Positions 35,196 to 43,201 of a stretch of DNA of 64,000 bases are shown piece after piece (position 1 is the stretch's first letter; each line of letters starts with the position of its first letter). Made by a program: the position numbers and the translations under genes. The DNA comes from Streptomyces sp. 840.1 (lineage in GTDB: Bacteria > Actinomycetota > Actinomycetes > Streptomycetales > Streptomycetaceae). Where the stretch lies: assembly GCF_003751445.1 (NCBI RefSeq), contig NZ_RJUU01000001.1, forward strand, positions 2,919,001 through 2,983,000, written 5' to 3'. A model generated the notes under the pieces. That model was not told where the DNA came from. It did not search any database and was given only the letters and a program-made list of their open reading frames with translations.

Positions 35196-36687
35196 CACCG
35201 TCACGGCCGACGCCCCGGGCACCGGCCGGGCGGCCCAGGGCGCCCCGGCGGACCCGTACCCGTGCGACGACGGTTCCGGCGTCGTGGAGGTGGCCTTCTG
35301 CGGCGAGCGGTCCGGGCGGGCCCCGCTGACCTGGGGGCAGCGGGCGATCTGGCACGCCGTGCTGCGCACCGTCCCCAACGACCACTACTTCAACCTGGGC
35401 CGCGTCCTGCCCCTCGGTTCGCGCGGAAGGTCCGTCACCGTGCCTGTGGCCCTGACCGCACTCAGTGCACTGATGGCTCGTCACGAGTCCTTGCGTACAA
35501 GGCTGGTGGACGACGACGGCCGTGCGGAGCAGTCGCTCTTCGCCGACGGGACGCTGCCGGTGACCCTCGCGCCGGCACCGGACGCCGACGCCGCGTCGCG
35601 GGCCGCGGACGAACTCCTGGACCGGCTGTCCGGCACCCGCTTCGACTACACCGGCGAGTGGCCGCTGCGCGTCGCACTCGTCACCGTGGACGGCCTGGTC
35701 ACCCACGCGGTGCTGGTCCTGTGCCACCTGGCCGCGGACGGGCACGGCGCCGAGGTCCTCGTACGGGACCTGCGCCTGCTGGCCCTGCGCGGCTCCGCAG
35801 GGCGGCCGCCCGCCACCGGCCCGCTCGACCTGGCGCGCGAGCAGCACGGCGAACGGGGCAGGCGACGCGGCGCGGCGGCCCTCGACCACTGGGAACGGGG
35901 GTACCGGTCGGCGCCGCCGACGATGTTCCCCACCGAGGTCGCCGAGCCCCGCAGCCCGCGCTTCTGGACCGGGCGGATCGTCTCCGCGGCGATGGCCCGC
36001 TCCGTCGGAGCCGTCGCGGCCGCCCACCGGGTCAGCGGCTCCACCGTGCTGCTCGCCGCGTCCGCCGCCCTGGTGGCCGCGGACCAGGGCCACCGCACCG
36101 CCGCCGTGATGCCCATCGTCGGGAACCGGACCGCCCCCGGTCTGCGCGACCTCGTCTCGACCCTCTCCCAGGACGGGCTGTTCGTCCTCGACCCGGGGGC
36201 GGTGGGCGCGGACGGCCGGTTCACCGATCTGCTCCCGGACGCCTACCGGACCGCGCTGCGCACCTACCGGGCCGCCGTGTACGACCCGGTGGAGTGGGAC
36301 GGGCTCGGCGAGCGGATGAGCCGGGAGCGGGGGACCGAGGTCCACCCGTACTGCTGCTTCAACGACATGCGGCTGGTGGACCGGCACGGGCCCGCCGGAC
36401 CGGCGCCCACCCGGGAGGAGCTCGCGGAGGCGCGCGGGTCGACCCGGTTCGACTTCCCCGCCACCCAGGAACGGGTGGCGTGCCGCTACTGCCTGCACAT
36501 CACGGGGGTGGGGCCGGCCCTCGCCGTGACGCTCACCGCGGACACCGCGTATCTGCCACCGGACGCCATCCGCGGCCACCTGTACGCCATGGAGCACCTG
36601 ATCGTCGCGAGCGCGACGGGCGATGCGCCGTCCCTCGGTGAACTGCCGGAGCTGCTGAGGCGATCGTGGGGGGACGAGCGGCCATGA
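35188..36687 (+). CDS. Free-standing condensation-like protein
   Basis: 499 aa; the ATG overlaps the carrier gene. It belongs to the CAT-like condensation fold: LTWGQRAIWHAV (C1-like), ARHESLRTRL (C2-like) and the active-site motif as LCHLAADG (C3). The first His of HHxxxDG is Cys here, while the second, catalytic His and the Asp are kept. No A or T domain is attached. It may condense the chain held on the free carrier with an amine, or close or transfer the final product. It could also be an inactive scaffold; the retained His-Asp argues against that. Confidence 0.8.
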   Translation: MADTVTADAPGTGRAAQGAPADPYPCDDGSGVVEVAFCGERSGRAPLTWGQRAIWHAVLRTVPNDHYFNLGRVLPLGSRGRSVTVPVALTALSALMARHESLRTRLVDDDGRAEQSLFADGTLPVTLAPAPDADAASRAADELLDRLSGTRFDYTGEWPLRVALVTVDGLVTHAVLVLCHLAADGHGAEVLVRDLRLLALRGSAGRPPATGPLDLAREQHGERGRRRGAAALDHWERGYRSAPPTMFPTEVAEPRSPRFWTGRIVSAAMARSVGAVAAAHRVSGSTVLLAASAALVAADQGHRTAAVMPIVGNRTAPGLRDLVSTLSQDGLFVLDPGAVGADGRFTDLLPDAYRTALRTYRAAVYDPVEWDGLGERMSRERGTEVHPYCCFNDMRLVDRHGPAGPAPTREELAEARGSTRFDFPATQERVACRYCLHITGVGPALAVTLTADTAYLPPDAIRGHLYAMEHLIVASATGDAPSLGELPELLRRSWGDERP

Positions 36688-38624
36688 CCCACAACACCCG
36701 CGCGACCGGCGGCGGGACGGAGCCCGGTGCGCCGGCCGTGATCCGCGCCTGGGCCGAGCGGACGTCCGCCGTGCAGGGCGGCACCCTGGCCTTCCACCGA
36801 ACCGGCGGGCCCGCCCGGGTCGTCGTCACCGACGCGGTCGGCGGCGAGGTACGGCTCACCGCACCGGTCACCGGCCAGGACTGGACCCTGCGGATCCCGG
36901 GGGACTGGCCCAGCTCCCTGTACCGGGCCACGTTCGAACCGCTCCCGGACGGCGGCCCCCTCGACGAGGCGGAGCACGAGGCGGACCACGAGGCGGAGCA
37001 CGAGGTGTGGTTCGTCGTCCGGGCCGCCCGGCCGGGCACCGGTTCGCCGATCCTCGTCTCCGTCCCGTTCGCCACCTGGCGGGCGTACACCCACAGCGGC
37101 CGGCCCGGCCGGGGCCTCTACTACACCGAGCAGCCCGGCCGGGCGGCCCGGGTCTCCTTCGCCTCGCCCGGTGGCGGCCCGCCCCCCGAGCGCTGGGAGG
37201 AGGGGCTGCTGCGCTGGCTGCCGCGCGCCGGGTACCGGGTCGACTTCTGTTCGGGCCTCGACCTGCACGAGGGCGACGAACTCCTCTCCCACTACCGGCT
37301 GCTGGTCGTCAACGGCCACGACGAGTACTGGACGATGGAGATGCGCGACAGCGTCGAGGCGTTCGCCCGGCGCGGCGGCAACCTCGCGTTCTTCGCGGCC
37401 AACACCGCGTGGTGGCAGATGCGGCTGGAGGACGGCCTGAGCACGATGGTCTGCCACCGGGACGCGGTCACCGACCCGATGACCGCGACCGACCCGAGGC
37501 GGGTCACCGTCGAGTGGTCGAGCTCCCCGGTCGACCGTCCGGAGAACTCCATGACCGGGCTCAGCTTCCGCCGGGGCGCGGGAGCCTGGGGCGAGGGCAT
37601 GAAGGTGATGCTCAAGGACGCGTACACCGCACGGTTCGCCGGGCACTGGGTCTTCGAGGGGACGGGACTGTCCCAGGGCGAGTCGTTCGCCCGGGGCGCA
37701 CTCGGGTACGAGACCGACGCCTGCGACCTGGAGTGGACCGGGGACGTCCCCCGGGCCACCGGCACCGACGGCACCCCGTCCTCCTTCGTCGTCCTCGCCA
37801 CCGCGGACCTGCGGCACTGGCGCGACTACGGCCAGGGCGGCGCCGCCACGATGGGGACGTTCCGGCTGGGCGCGGGCACGGTGTTCAACGCGGGCACCAT
37901 CAACTGGGGCAGCGTCCTGGCGGATGACCCGGTTGTCGACCGCATCACGCGCAACGTCCTGGACCGCCTTGCGGGTGCGGTGCCCGGCGACGCCTGGGAG
38001 GTGGCGTCCGCCGCCGACGGGGTGCGCGCACTCGCGGTCTGCGAGGGGATCCTCTTCGGCGCGGACGCGCAGGGCGCGCTGCTGTGCCGCGAGCCGTCCG
38101 GCCAGAACCTGCCCTGGCGCCGGATCGGCGACGCGCCGGGAGTACGGGCCCTGGCCTCGTCCCGCGAGGCGTCGGGCGCGTTCCCGCTGGAGCTGTACGC
38201 GGCCACCGACGACGGACGGCTGCTGCGCCGCGACCCGGTTCCCGGCCCGGCCGAATGGCACCGGGTCACCACGGTCCCGGCGGGCACGGCGGCGCTGGCG
38301 CTGTGCGACGCCGGGGCCTTCGCGATCACCCCGCACGACGACACACTGCACCACCTGTCCGCCCTCGACGTGGACGCGCCCTGGCAGGCGCTGGGGCCGG
38401 CGGGCGGAGCCGTCGCGCTCACCACGATGAACAGCCGGCTCTGGGCGGTGACCGCACAGGGGGCACTCCTCACCCGGCTGCCCTCGGCCGACGCCACCCC
38501 CTTCGCGCCCTGCGCGGCGCCGGGGCCGAGCGGCGGCTGCGAGGGGCTGGCCGCCCGTGCCGGGACGCTGTACGCCACTCGTGCCGGGGGGCCGTTGCGA
38601 CTGCGACGGCAGCCTGTCGTCTGA
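36684..38624 (+). CDS. N,N-dimethylformamidase beta-subunit-like hydrolase with propeller-like tail
   Basis: 646 aa; ATG overlaps the previous stop. Residues about 1-430 resemble the large-subunit catalytic region of N,N-dimethylformamidases: an Ig-like N-terminal part, LVSVPFATWRAYTHSG, LHEGDELLSHYRLLVVNGHDEYWTMEMRDSVEAF in outline, and FNAGTINWGSVL. The remaining about 200 residues are repeated beta-strand units (ELYAATDDGRLLRRDP, RLWAVTAQGALLTRLP, TLYATRAGG) like a partial beta-propeller. An acidic HEAD repeat (EAEHEADHEAEHE) lies near residue 95. No signal peptide is visible. As the last operon gene it may tailor or hydrolyse an amide in the peptide product or serve self-protection; both are inference. 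Confidence 0.78.
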   Translation: MTHNTRATGGGTEPGAPAVIRAWAERTSAVQGGTLAFHRTGGPARVVVTDAVGGEVRLTAPVTGQDWTLRIPGDWPSSLYRATFEPLPDGGPLDEAEHEADHEAEHEVWFVVRAARPGTGSPILVSVPFATWRAYTHSGRPGRGLYYTEQPGRAARVSFASPGGGPPPERWEEGLLRWLPRAGYRVDFCSGLDLHEGDELLSHYRLLVVNGHDEYWTMEMRDSVEAFARRGGNLAFFAANTAWWQMRLEDGLSTMVCHRDAVTDPMTATDPRRVTVEWSSSPVDRPENSMTGLSFRRGAGAWGEGMKVMLKDAYTARFAGHWVFEGTGLSQGESFARGALGYETDACDLEWTGDVPRATGTDGTPSSFVVLATADLRHWRDYGQGGAATMGTFRLGAGTVFNAGTINWGSVLADDPVVDRITRNVLDRLAGAVPGDAWEVASAADGVRALAVCEGILFGADAQGALLCREPSGQNLPWRRIGDAPGVRALASSREASGAFPLELYAATDDGRLLRRDPVPGPAEWHRVTTVPAGTAALALCDAGAFAITPHDDTLHHLSALDVDAPWQALGPAGGAVALTTMNSRLWAVTAQGALLTRLPSADATPFAPCAAPGPSGGCEGLAARAGTLYATRAGGPLRLRRQPVV

Positions 38625-38672
38625 CGGTGCGCCCACGCGTGGACGCCGCACCGCCCGTGCCGTCGGGCGCCG

Positions 38673-38690
38673 TACTCTTACCGGGGAGTA
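38673..38690. promoter_or_regulatory. Inverted half-sites upstream of the TetR gene
   Basis: TACTC (38673-38677) and GAGTA (38686-38690) form an inverted pair with 8 bp between. The half-sites equal those of the palindromes at 41799 and 41815, where the gap is 2 bp. TACTCT at 38673-38678 can act as -10. Autoregulation of the TetR gene is suggested. Confidence 0.4.
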
Positions 38691-38717
38691 GTGCATCGGG
38701 GGCGGGAGGAGTCCGGC

Positions 38718-39380
38718 ATGGGTGCTGTGAAGGGCAAACGGATGCCGCGCGCCGTGCGCGAGCAGCAGATGATGGACGCCGCGGTCCAGACGTTCGGGCG
38801 GCGCGGCTACCGGGCCGCCTCCATGGACGAGATCGCCGAGCTGGCCGGAGTGTCCAAGCCACTGGTGTACCTGTACCTGAATTCAAAGGACGAACTGTTC
38901 ACCGCGTGCATCCGCCGAGAGGCGCGGGAACTGCTCGCCGCCGTCCAGGCGGGCGCGGAACCGGGACTCCCCGCCGACCGGCAACTCTGGTCCGGGCTCC
39001 AGGCGTTCTTCACCCACACCGCGGAGAACCCGGACGGCTGGGCGGTGCTCTACCGCCAGGCGCGTACGCACGGGGAGCCGTTCGCCACCGAGGTGAGCGT
39101 GATGCGCGACGAGATCGTCGCGTTCGTCACGGGTCTGATCGGCGCCGCGGCCCGCGAGGCCCACCACGACCCGGCCCTCCCCGACCGCGACGTGACAGGC
39201 CTCGCCCAGGCGCTGGTGGGCGCCGCCGAGTCGCTCGCCGGCTGGGCCAACGAGACCCCGGGCGTCTCGGCGAAGGAGGCGGCGGCCACCCTGATGAACT
39301 TCTCCTGGGCCGGCCTGGAGAACCTGATGAACGGCCACCCCTGGCAGCCGCGGGGGGCGGGGCGCGGGCGTCCGGCGTGA
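38718..39380 (+). CDS. TetR-family transcriptional regulator
   Basis: 220 aa from the ATG at 38718, which has GGAGGA seven bases upstream. The N-terminal HTH is typical (QQMMDAAVQTFGRRGYRAASMDEIAELAGVSKPLVYLYLNSKDEL in outline) and the C-terminal helical ligand domain starts near residue 70. It follows the NRPS operon by 93 bp but is separated by a promoter-like region and lies next to the fatty-acid set. Matching half-sites upstream of it and in the htdX-fabG4/fadA2 spacer suggest that it controls lipid metabolism rather than the NRPS. The ligand may be an acyl-CoA. Confidence 0.88.
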   Translation: MGAVKGKRMPRAVREQQMMDAAVQTFGRRGYRAASMDEIAELAGVSKPLVYLYLNSKDELFTACIRREARELLAAVQAGAEPGLPADRQLWSGLQAFFTHTAENPDGWAVLYRQARTHGEPFATEVSVMRDEIVAFVTGLIGAAAREAHHDPALPDRDVTGLAQALVGAAESLAGWANETPGVSAKEAAATLMNFSWAGLENLMNGHPWQPRGAGRGRPA

Positions 39381-39398
39381 CGGGCGGCGCGGACGCCC

Positions 39399-39605
39399 TC
39401 AGGGGCCTTCGGGCGCTTCGGGGCCGAGCGCGCGGGCAGGCAGGCCGCGCAGGTCGCGGAGCATGACCGTGAAGGCGGGGGAGTCGGGGAACGGCTGCCG
39501 CTTGCCGACCCCGGTATATCCCCACGTTTCGTAGAGGGCCCGCACCTTCGGGTGGCCGGGGGCGGTCAGGAGGACGGCGGACGCCCCACGTCCGCTGAAC
39601 CCGCC
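39399..39605 (-). pseudogene. GNAT acetyltransferase 3' remnant
   Basis: Reading on the minus strand, about 68 codons end at a TGA (39399-39401) and encode GGFSGRGASAVLLTAPGHP, then KVRALYETWGYTGVGKRQ, PFPDSPAFTVMLRDLRGL and a short tail. The YETWGY..G.G...PFPDSP..TVMLRDLR pattern is the C-terminal third of a GNAT domain. Upstream of it the frame runs into the htdX 3' end without the acetyl-CoA motif or a start. It therefore looks like a gene broken by deletion. Confidence 0.6.
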
Positions 39606-39627
39606 GCACCGGAGCGGCCGTCTGCGG

Positions 39628-40446
39628 TCAACTCCGGTGCGTGGTAGTCCCGGTGAGGTGGACGCGCTCGCCGCCGCGCAGCTGGAAGGCGGCGCCGTCG
39701 GACGCGTAGGTGACGGTGCCGGGCAGCAGGACGGGCGCCCTGAAGTCCGCCCGTACCGTGTGGATCAGGTCGGGCCGAGGGGCTTCCGCGAGGCAGCGGG
39801 CCACGGTCCACATGCCGTGCGCGATGGCACGCGGGAAGCCGAACAGCCGTGCCGTCAGCGGGTACAGGTGGATGGGGTTGCGGTCGCCCGACGCGGCGCC
39901 GTAGCGCCGGCCGAGGTCGGCGGGCAGCCGCCACTCCGCGACGGCGGGGAGGTCCGGTTCCGGTGCGGGGCGCGCCTGTTCGGCGGCGGTACGCGTCGCG
40001 TGCCGGGACAGGTAGCCGCTGCGGGACTCCCACACCAGCTCGCCCGAGAGCCGGGCCTCGGTGACCACGGTGACCTCCGTGCCGCGCCGGTGCGGGGCCA
40101 ACCCGTCTGCGTACACCGTCAGTTCGAGCGCGTCCGAGGGGCGCAGCTCCCGGTGTGCGGTGATCTCGATCCAGGTGTGGACGAGTCCGGTGACCGGCAG
40201 CGGGAAGCGGCGCCGGGTCATCAGCCGCATGGCGAGCGGGAAGGCCAGGACGTGCGGGTAGGTGACCGGCAGGGCGTCCGGGTCCGCGAAGCCGCAGATC
40301 CTGCGGTACGCGGCCAGCGGACCGGCCGCGAGGGGCGCGGCCGGGCTGCTCGCGCGGTCGGCTGGCAGTACGGCGTCCGGCCGGCCCGGCCGTTTGAACG
40401 GGGACGTGGCGGCTCCGCGCGCCAGCGAGAGGATCAGGCTCGGCAC
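39628..40446 (-). CDS. MaoC-like (R)-specific hydratase/dehydratase, HtdX type
   Basis: 272 aa. It is a double-hotdog MaoC dehydratase like mycobacterial HtdX. The hydratase-2 motif is in YGAASGDRNPIHLYPLTARLFGF (catalytic Asp and His), followed by AIAHGMWTVAR. The N-terminal hotdog is degenerate. The gene lies 4 bp after fabG4 in the same transcript, so the pair would carry out the ketoreductase and dehydratase steps of acyl-chain synthesis or modification. Direction of the reaction and chain length are unknown. Confidence 0.85.
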   Translation of the reverse strand: MPSLILSLARGAATSPFKRPGRPDAVLPADRASSPAAPLAAGPLAAYRRICGFADPDALPVTYPHVLAFPLAMRLMTRRRFPLPVTGLVHTWIEITAHRELRPSDALELTVYADGLAPHRRGTEVTVVTEARLSGELVWESRSGYLSRHATRTAAEQARPAPEPDLPAVAEWRLPADLGRRYGAASGDRNPIHLYPLTARLFGFPRAIAHGMWTVARCLAEAPRPDLIHTVRADFRAPVLLPGTVTYASDGAAFQLRGGERVHLTGTTTHRS

Positions 40447-40450
40447 CGGT

Positions 40451-41770
40451 TCACGCCCCCAGCAGGCTCTGGCCGCAGACCCGGACGACCTGGCCGTTGA
40501 CGGCGCTGGAGGCGGGCTGGGCGAACCAGGCGGTGGTCTCGGCCACGTCGACCGGGAGCCCGCCCTGCGAGAGGGAGTTCATCCGGCGGCCCGCCTCGCG
40601 GATGAACAGCGGGACGGCGGCGGTCATCTTCGTCTCGATGAACCCGGGGGCCACCGCGTTGACCGTGACGCCGTGGTCGGCGGCGGCGCGCGGGGCGAGC
40701 GAGCGGACCAGGCCGATGATGCCGGCCTTGCTGGCCGCGTAGTTGGTCTGGCCGTTGTTGCCGGCGATGCCCGCGATGGAGGCGGTGGCGACGATCCGGC
40801 CGCCCCGGTTGACGGTGCCGGTCTTCAGCAGTGCGTCCGTGGTGCGCAGGACGCTGTCGAGGTTGACGTCGATGACCGGGGCCCAGCGGTCGGCGGCCAT
40901 GTTGGCGAGCCGCCGGTCCCGGGTGATGCCGGCGTTGTGGACGAGGATGTCGAGGCCGTCCGGGGCGGCGGCGGTGATCCGGGCCGCCGCGTCGGACGCG
41001 GTGATGTCCAGCGGCAGGGCGCTCGCGCCGAGCCGGTCGGCGGTGCGCAGCAGGTCCTCCCGGGCCTGCGGGACGTCCAGGCAGATGACGTGGGCGCCGT
41101 CCCGGGCGAGCACCGATGCGACCGAGGCGCCGATGCCGCGCGCCGCGCCGGTGACCAGCGCGATGCGTCCGGCCAGCGGGGCGGCCCAGTCGCCGACGGG
41201 GTCGGGGGCGGCCGAGGTCACCTCGATGACCTGGCCGCTGATGTAGGCGGACCGGGGCGACAGCAGGAAGCGCAGGGTGGACTCGGCGCCCGCGACCGCG
41301 CCGGGTTCGACGCGTACGAGCTGCGCGGTCGAGCCCCTGCCGATCTCCTTGCCCAGTGAGCGCACGAAGCCTTCGAGGGCCTGCTGGGCGGCGGCCTGGT
41401 GGTGGTCGTCCGGGGACGGGCGCACTCCGACGACGACGACGCGGCCGCCGGGTGCGAGGGAGCGCACGACGGGGTGCAGCGCGGCGTGCACGTCCCCGAG
41501 CCCGGCGGCGGTGTCGACGGCCGTGGCGTCCAGGACGATCGCGGCGGGCCGTTCGGCGCTCGCCCGCACCTGGAGGCCGGTCGCGGTGAGGACCGCGCCG
41601 AGCTCCTCGGTCACGGTGGAGTCCCCGGCGGTGAGGTGCAGGACGGGGCCGGTCAGCGACGGGGTCTCCAGCGTCCAGCGGCGCAGCGTCGCGGGCTGCG
41701 GAAGCCCGGTCCGCCGGGTCAGGAACCGGCCGGTCGCTGTGCCGGAGAAGTACAGATAGCGGTCGGCCAT
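40451..41770 (-). CDS. fabG4: High-molecular-weight 3-oxoacyl reductase, FabG4 type
   Basis: 439 aa with a GGGAG site upstream of the ATG at 41770. This is the long FabG form: an N-terminal flavodoxin-like or degenerate Rossmann region of about 190 residues, then a complete SDR domain with IALVTGAARGIGASVA, HNAGITRD, the Ser of VATASIAGIAGN and the catalytic NYAASKAG. The layout and the htdX/fadA2 neighbours match mycobacterial Rv0242c (FabG4), an NADH-dependent beta-ketoacyl-CoA reductase. It is divergent from the thiolase across a pair of palindromes. Confidence 0.9.
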   Translation of the reverse strand: MADRYLYFSGTATGRFLTRRTGLPQPATLRRWTLETPSLTGPVLHLTAGDSTVTEELGAVLTATGLQVRASAERPAAIVLDATAVDTAAGLGDVHAALHPVVRSLAPGGRVVVVGVRPSPDDHHQAAAQQALEGFVRSLGKEIGRGSTAQLVRVEPGAVAGAESTLRFLLSPRSAYISGQVIEVTSAAPDPVGDWAAPLAGRIALVTGAARGIGASVASVLARDGAHVICLDVPQAREDLLRTADRLGASALPLDITASDAAARITAAAPDGLDILVHNAGITRDRRLANMAADRWAPVIDVNLDSVLRTTDALLKTGTVNRGGRIVATASIAGIAGNNGQTNYAASKAGIIGLVRSLAPRAAADHGVTVNAVAPGFIETKMTAAVPLFIREAGRRMNSLSQGGLPVDVAETTAWFAQPASSAVNGQVVRVCGQSLLGA

Positions 41771-41798
41771 TGTCCAGACTCCCTGCTCGGTCTTAGAT

Positions 41799-41812
41799 TT
41801 ACTCCAGAGTAA
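41799..41812. promoter_or_regulatory. Palindromic operator 1 between fabG4 and fadA2
   Basis: TTACTCCAGAGTAA has perfect 6-bp arms around CA. It lies midway between the divergent starts (41770 and 41847) and is followed 2 bp later by a second copy. Confidence 0.68.
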
Positions 41813-41814
41813 GG

Positions 41815-41828
41815 TTACTCAAGAGTCA
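41815..41828. promoter_or_regulatory. Palindromic operator 2 between fabG4 and fadA2
   Basis: TTACTCAAGAGTCA matches the adjacent palindrome apart from its centre and one arm base. The 16-bp centre-to-centre spacing suggests two regulator dimers side by side, a TetR-like arrangement. Confidence 0.6.
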
Positions 41829-41829
41829 G

Positions 41830-41857
41830 GAGTTGGTCGAGATGAGTTGGTCGAGTT
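41830..41857 (+). repeat. 14-bp tandem duplication at the fadA2 start
   Basis: GAGTTGGTCGAG occurs at 41830-41841 and 41844-41855, a 14-bp period covering the RBS/start region of the thiolase gene. With a single copy, AGGAG would sit 9 bases from the TTG that is now at 41856. Confidence 0.65.
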
Positions 41858-43124
41858 GATCCCCCTCGCACTCCCGCAGCCCCGCAGGGTCGCGGTCATC
41901 GGCGGCAGCCGTATCCCCTTCGCCCGCTCGGACGGGCCGTACGCGCAGGCCTCCAACCAGCAGATGCTCACCGCCGCACTGGACGGTCTGGTCGAGCGGT
42001 TCGGGCTCCAGGGGCAGCGGGTCGGGGAGTTCGCCGCCGGCGCGGTCCTCAAGCACAGCCGGGACTTCAACCTGGCCCGGGAGACCGTGCTCGGCTCACG
42101 GCTCGACCCGCGCACGCCCGCGTACGACGTCCAGCAGGCCTGCGGCACCGGCCTCCAGGCCGTCATCGCCGCCGCCAACAAGATCATGCTCGGTGCGATC
42201 GACTCCGCGGTCGCGGGCGGCGCGGACACCACCAGCGACGCGCCCCTCGGCGTCAACGACGAACTGCGCCGGCTGCTGCTGTCCGCCCGGCGCGCGAAGT
42301 CGGCGGGCGGCCGGGCAAAGGCTCTGGCGGGGGTACGTCCCCGCCACCTCGTCCCGGACATCCCGCGCAACGCCGAACCCCGCACCGGTCTTTCGATGGG
42401 CGACCACGCGGCGCTCACCGCCCGGCGGTGGGACATCGCCCGCGCGGACCAGGACCTGCTCGCCGCCACCAGCCACCAGCGCCTCGCGGCCGCGTACGAG
42501 CGCGGGTTCCTGGACGACCTCGTCGTCCCGTACCTCGGCCTGGACCGGGACCAGAACCTGCGCCCCGGCTCCACGGTGGAGAAACTCGCCACCCTCAAGC
42601 CGGTGTTCGGCGCGGACCACCCGGACGCGACGATGACCGCGGGCAACTCCACCCCGCTGACGGACGGCGCCGCGACCGTGCTGCTGGCGAGCGAGGAGTG
42701 GGCCGAGCGGCACGGGCACGAACCGCTGGCCTACCTCTCGCTGTACGAGAGCGCCGCGGTCGACTACGTGGGCGGCGAGGACGGTCTGCTGATGGCGCCC
42801 GCGTACGCCGTACCGCGCCTGCTGGAGCGGGCCGGGCTGACGGTCGGGGACTTCGACCTCTTCGAGGTCCACGAGGCATTCGCCTCCCAGGTGCTCGCCA
42901 CGCTGGCCGCCTGGGAGAAGGCGGGCCTCGCTCCCGTCGACCGGGCGAAGCTCAACGTGGCCGGCTCCTCGCTCGCCACGGGGCACCCGTTCGCCGCGAC
43001 CGGCGCGAGGATCGTCGCCACCCTCGCCAAGCTCCTCGCGGAACGCGACGCCCCCGGCCGGGGACTGATCTCGATCTGCGCGGCCGGCGGCCAGGGCGTC
43101 ACCGCGATCCTCGAACGCGCCTGA
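41847..43124 (+). CDS. fadA2: Acetyl-CoA acyltransferase (thiolase), FadA2-like
   Basis: About 425 aa. Thiolase fold with the nucleophile in QQACGTGLQAV (Cys99), the His region HEAFASQVL, and the C-terminal GHPFAATGAR and SICAAGGQG motifs. It matches the FadI/FadA2 type found divergent from fabG4-htdX. The start is uncertain: no ATG or GTG is available in frame, only TTG at 41847 or 41856, because the nearest ATG (41842) is out of frame and stops at once. A 14-bp duplication covers this region and may have altered the start. It probably acts in fatty-acid degradation or chain remodelling. Confidence 0.9.
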   Translation: MVELIPLALPQPRRVAVIGGSRIPFARSDGPYAQASNQQMLTAALDGLVERFGLQGQRVGEFAAGAVLKHSRDFNLARETVLGSRLDPRTPAYDVQQACGTGLQAVIAAANKIMLGAIDSAVAGGADTTSDAPLGVNDELRRLLLSARRAKSAGGRAKALAGVRPRHLVPDIPRNAEPRTGLSMGDHAALTARRWDIARADQDLLAATSHQRLAAAYERGFLDDLVVPYLGLDRDQNLRPGSTVEKLATLKPVFGADHPDATMTAGNSTPLTDGAATVLLASEEWAERHGHEPLAYLSLYESAAVDYVGGEDGLLMAPAYAVPRLLERAGLTVGDFDLFEVHEAFASQVLATLAAWEKAGLAPVDRAKLNVAGSSLATGHPFAATGARIVATLAKLLAERDAPGRGLISICAAGGQGVTAILERA

Positions 43125-43201
43125 TCAGTGACCCGGCCGGACCATGAGCCGGCCGGACCGCACGTGGCTTGACCCCGACCCCGATGCCCGAGGAGCCGCA
43201 C

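Noticed and set aside
38718..39380. TetR protein as repressor of the TCTGACG-N3-CGTCAGA sites
   Set aside because: Its own upstream region carries TACTC/GAGTA half-sites instead, as in the fabG4/fadA2 spacer. The TCTGACG motif is not seen near it.
38718..39380. TetR gene as part of the NRPS operon
   Set aside because: It is separated from the last operon gene by 93 bp with its own promoter-like element, whereas all operon genes overlap.
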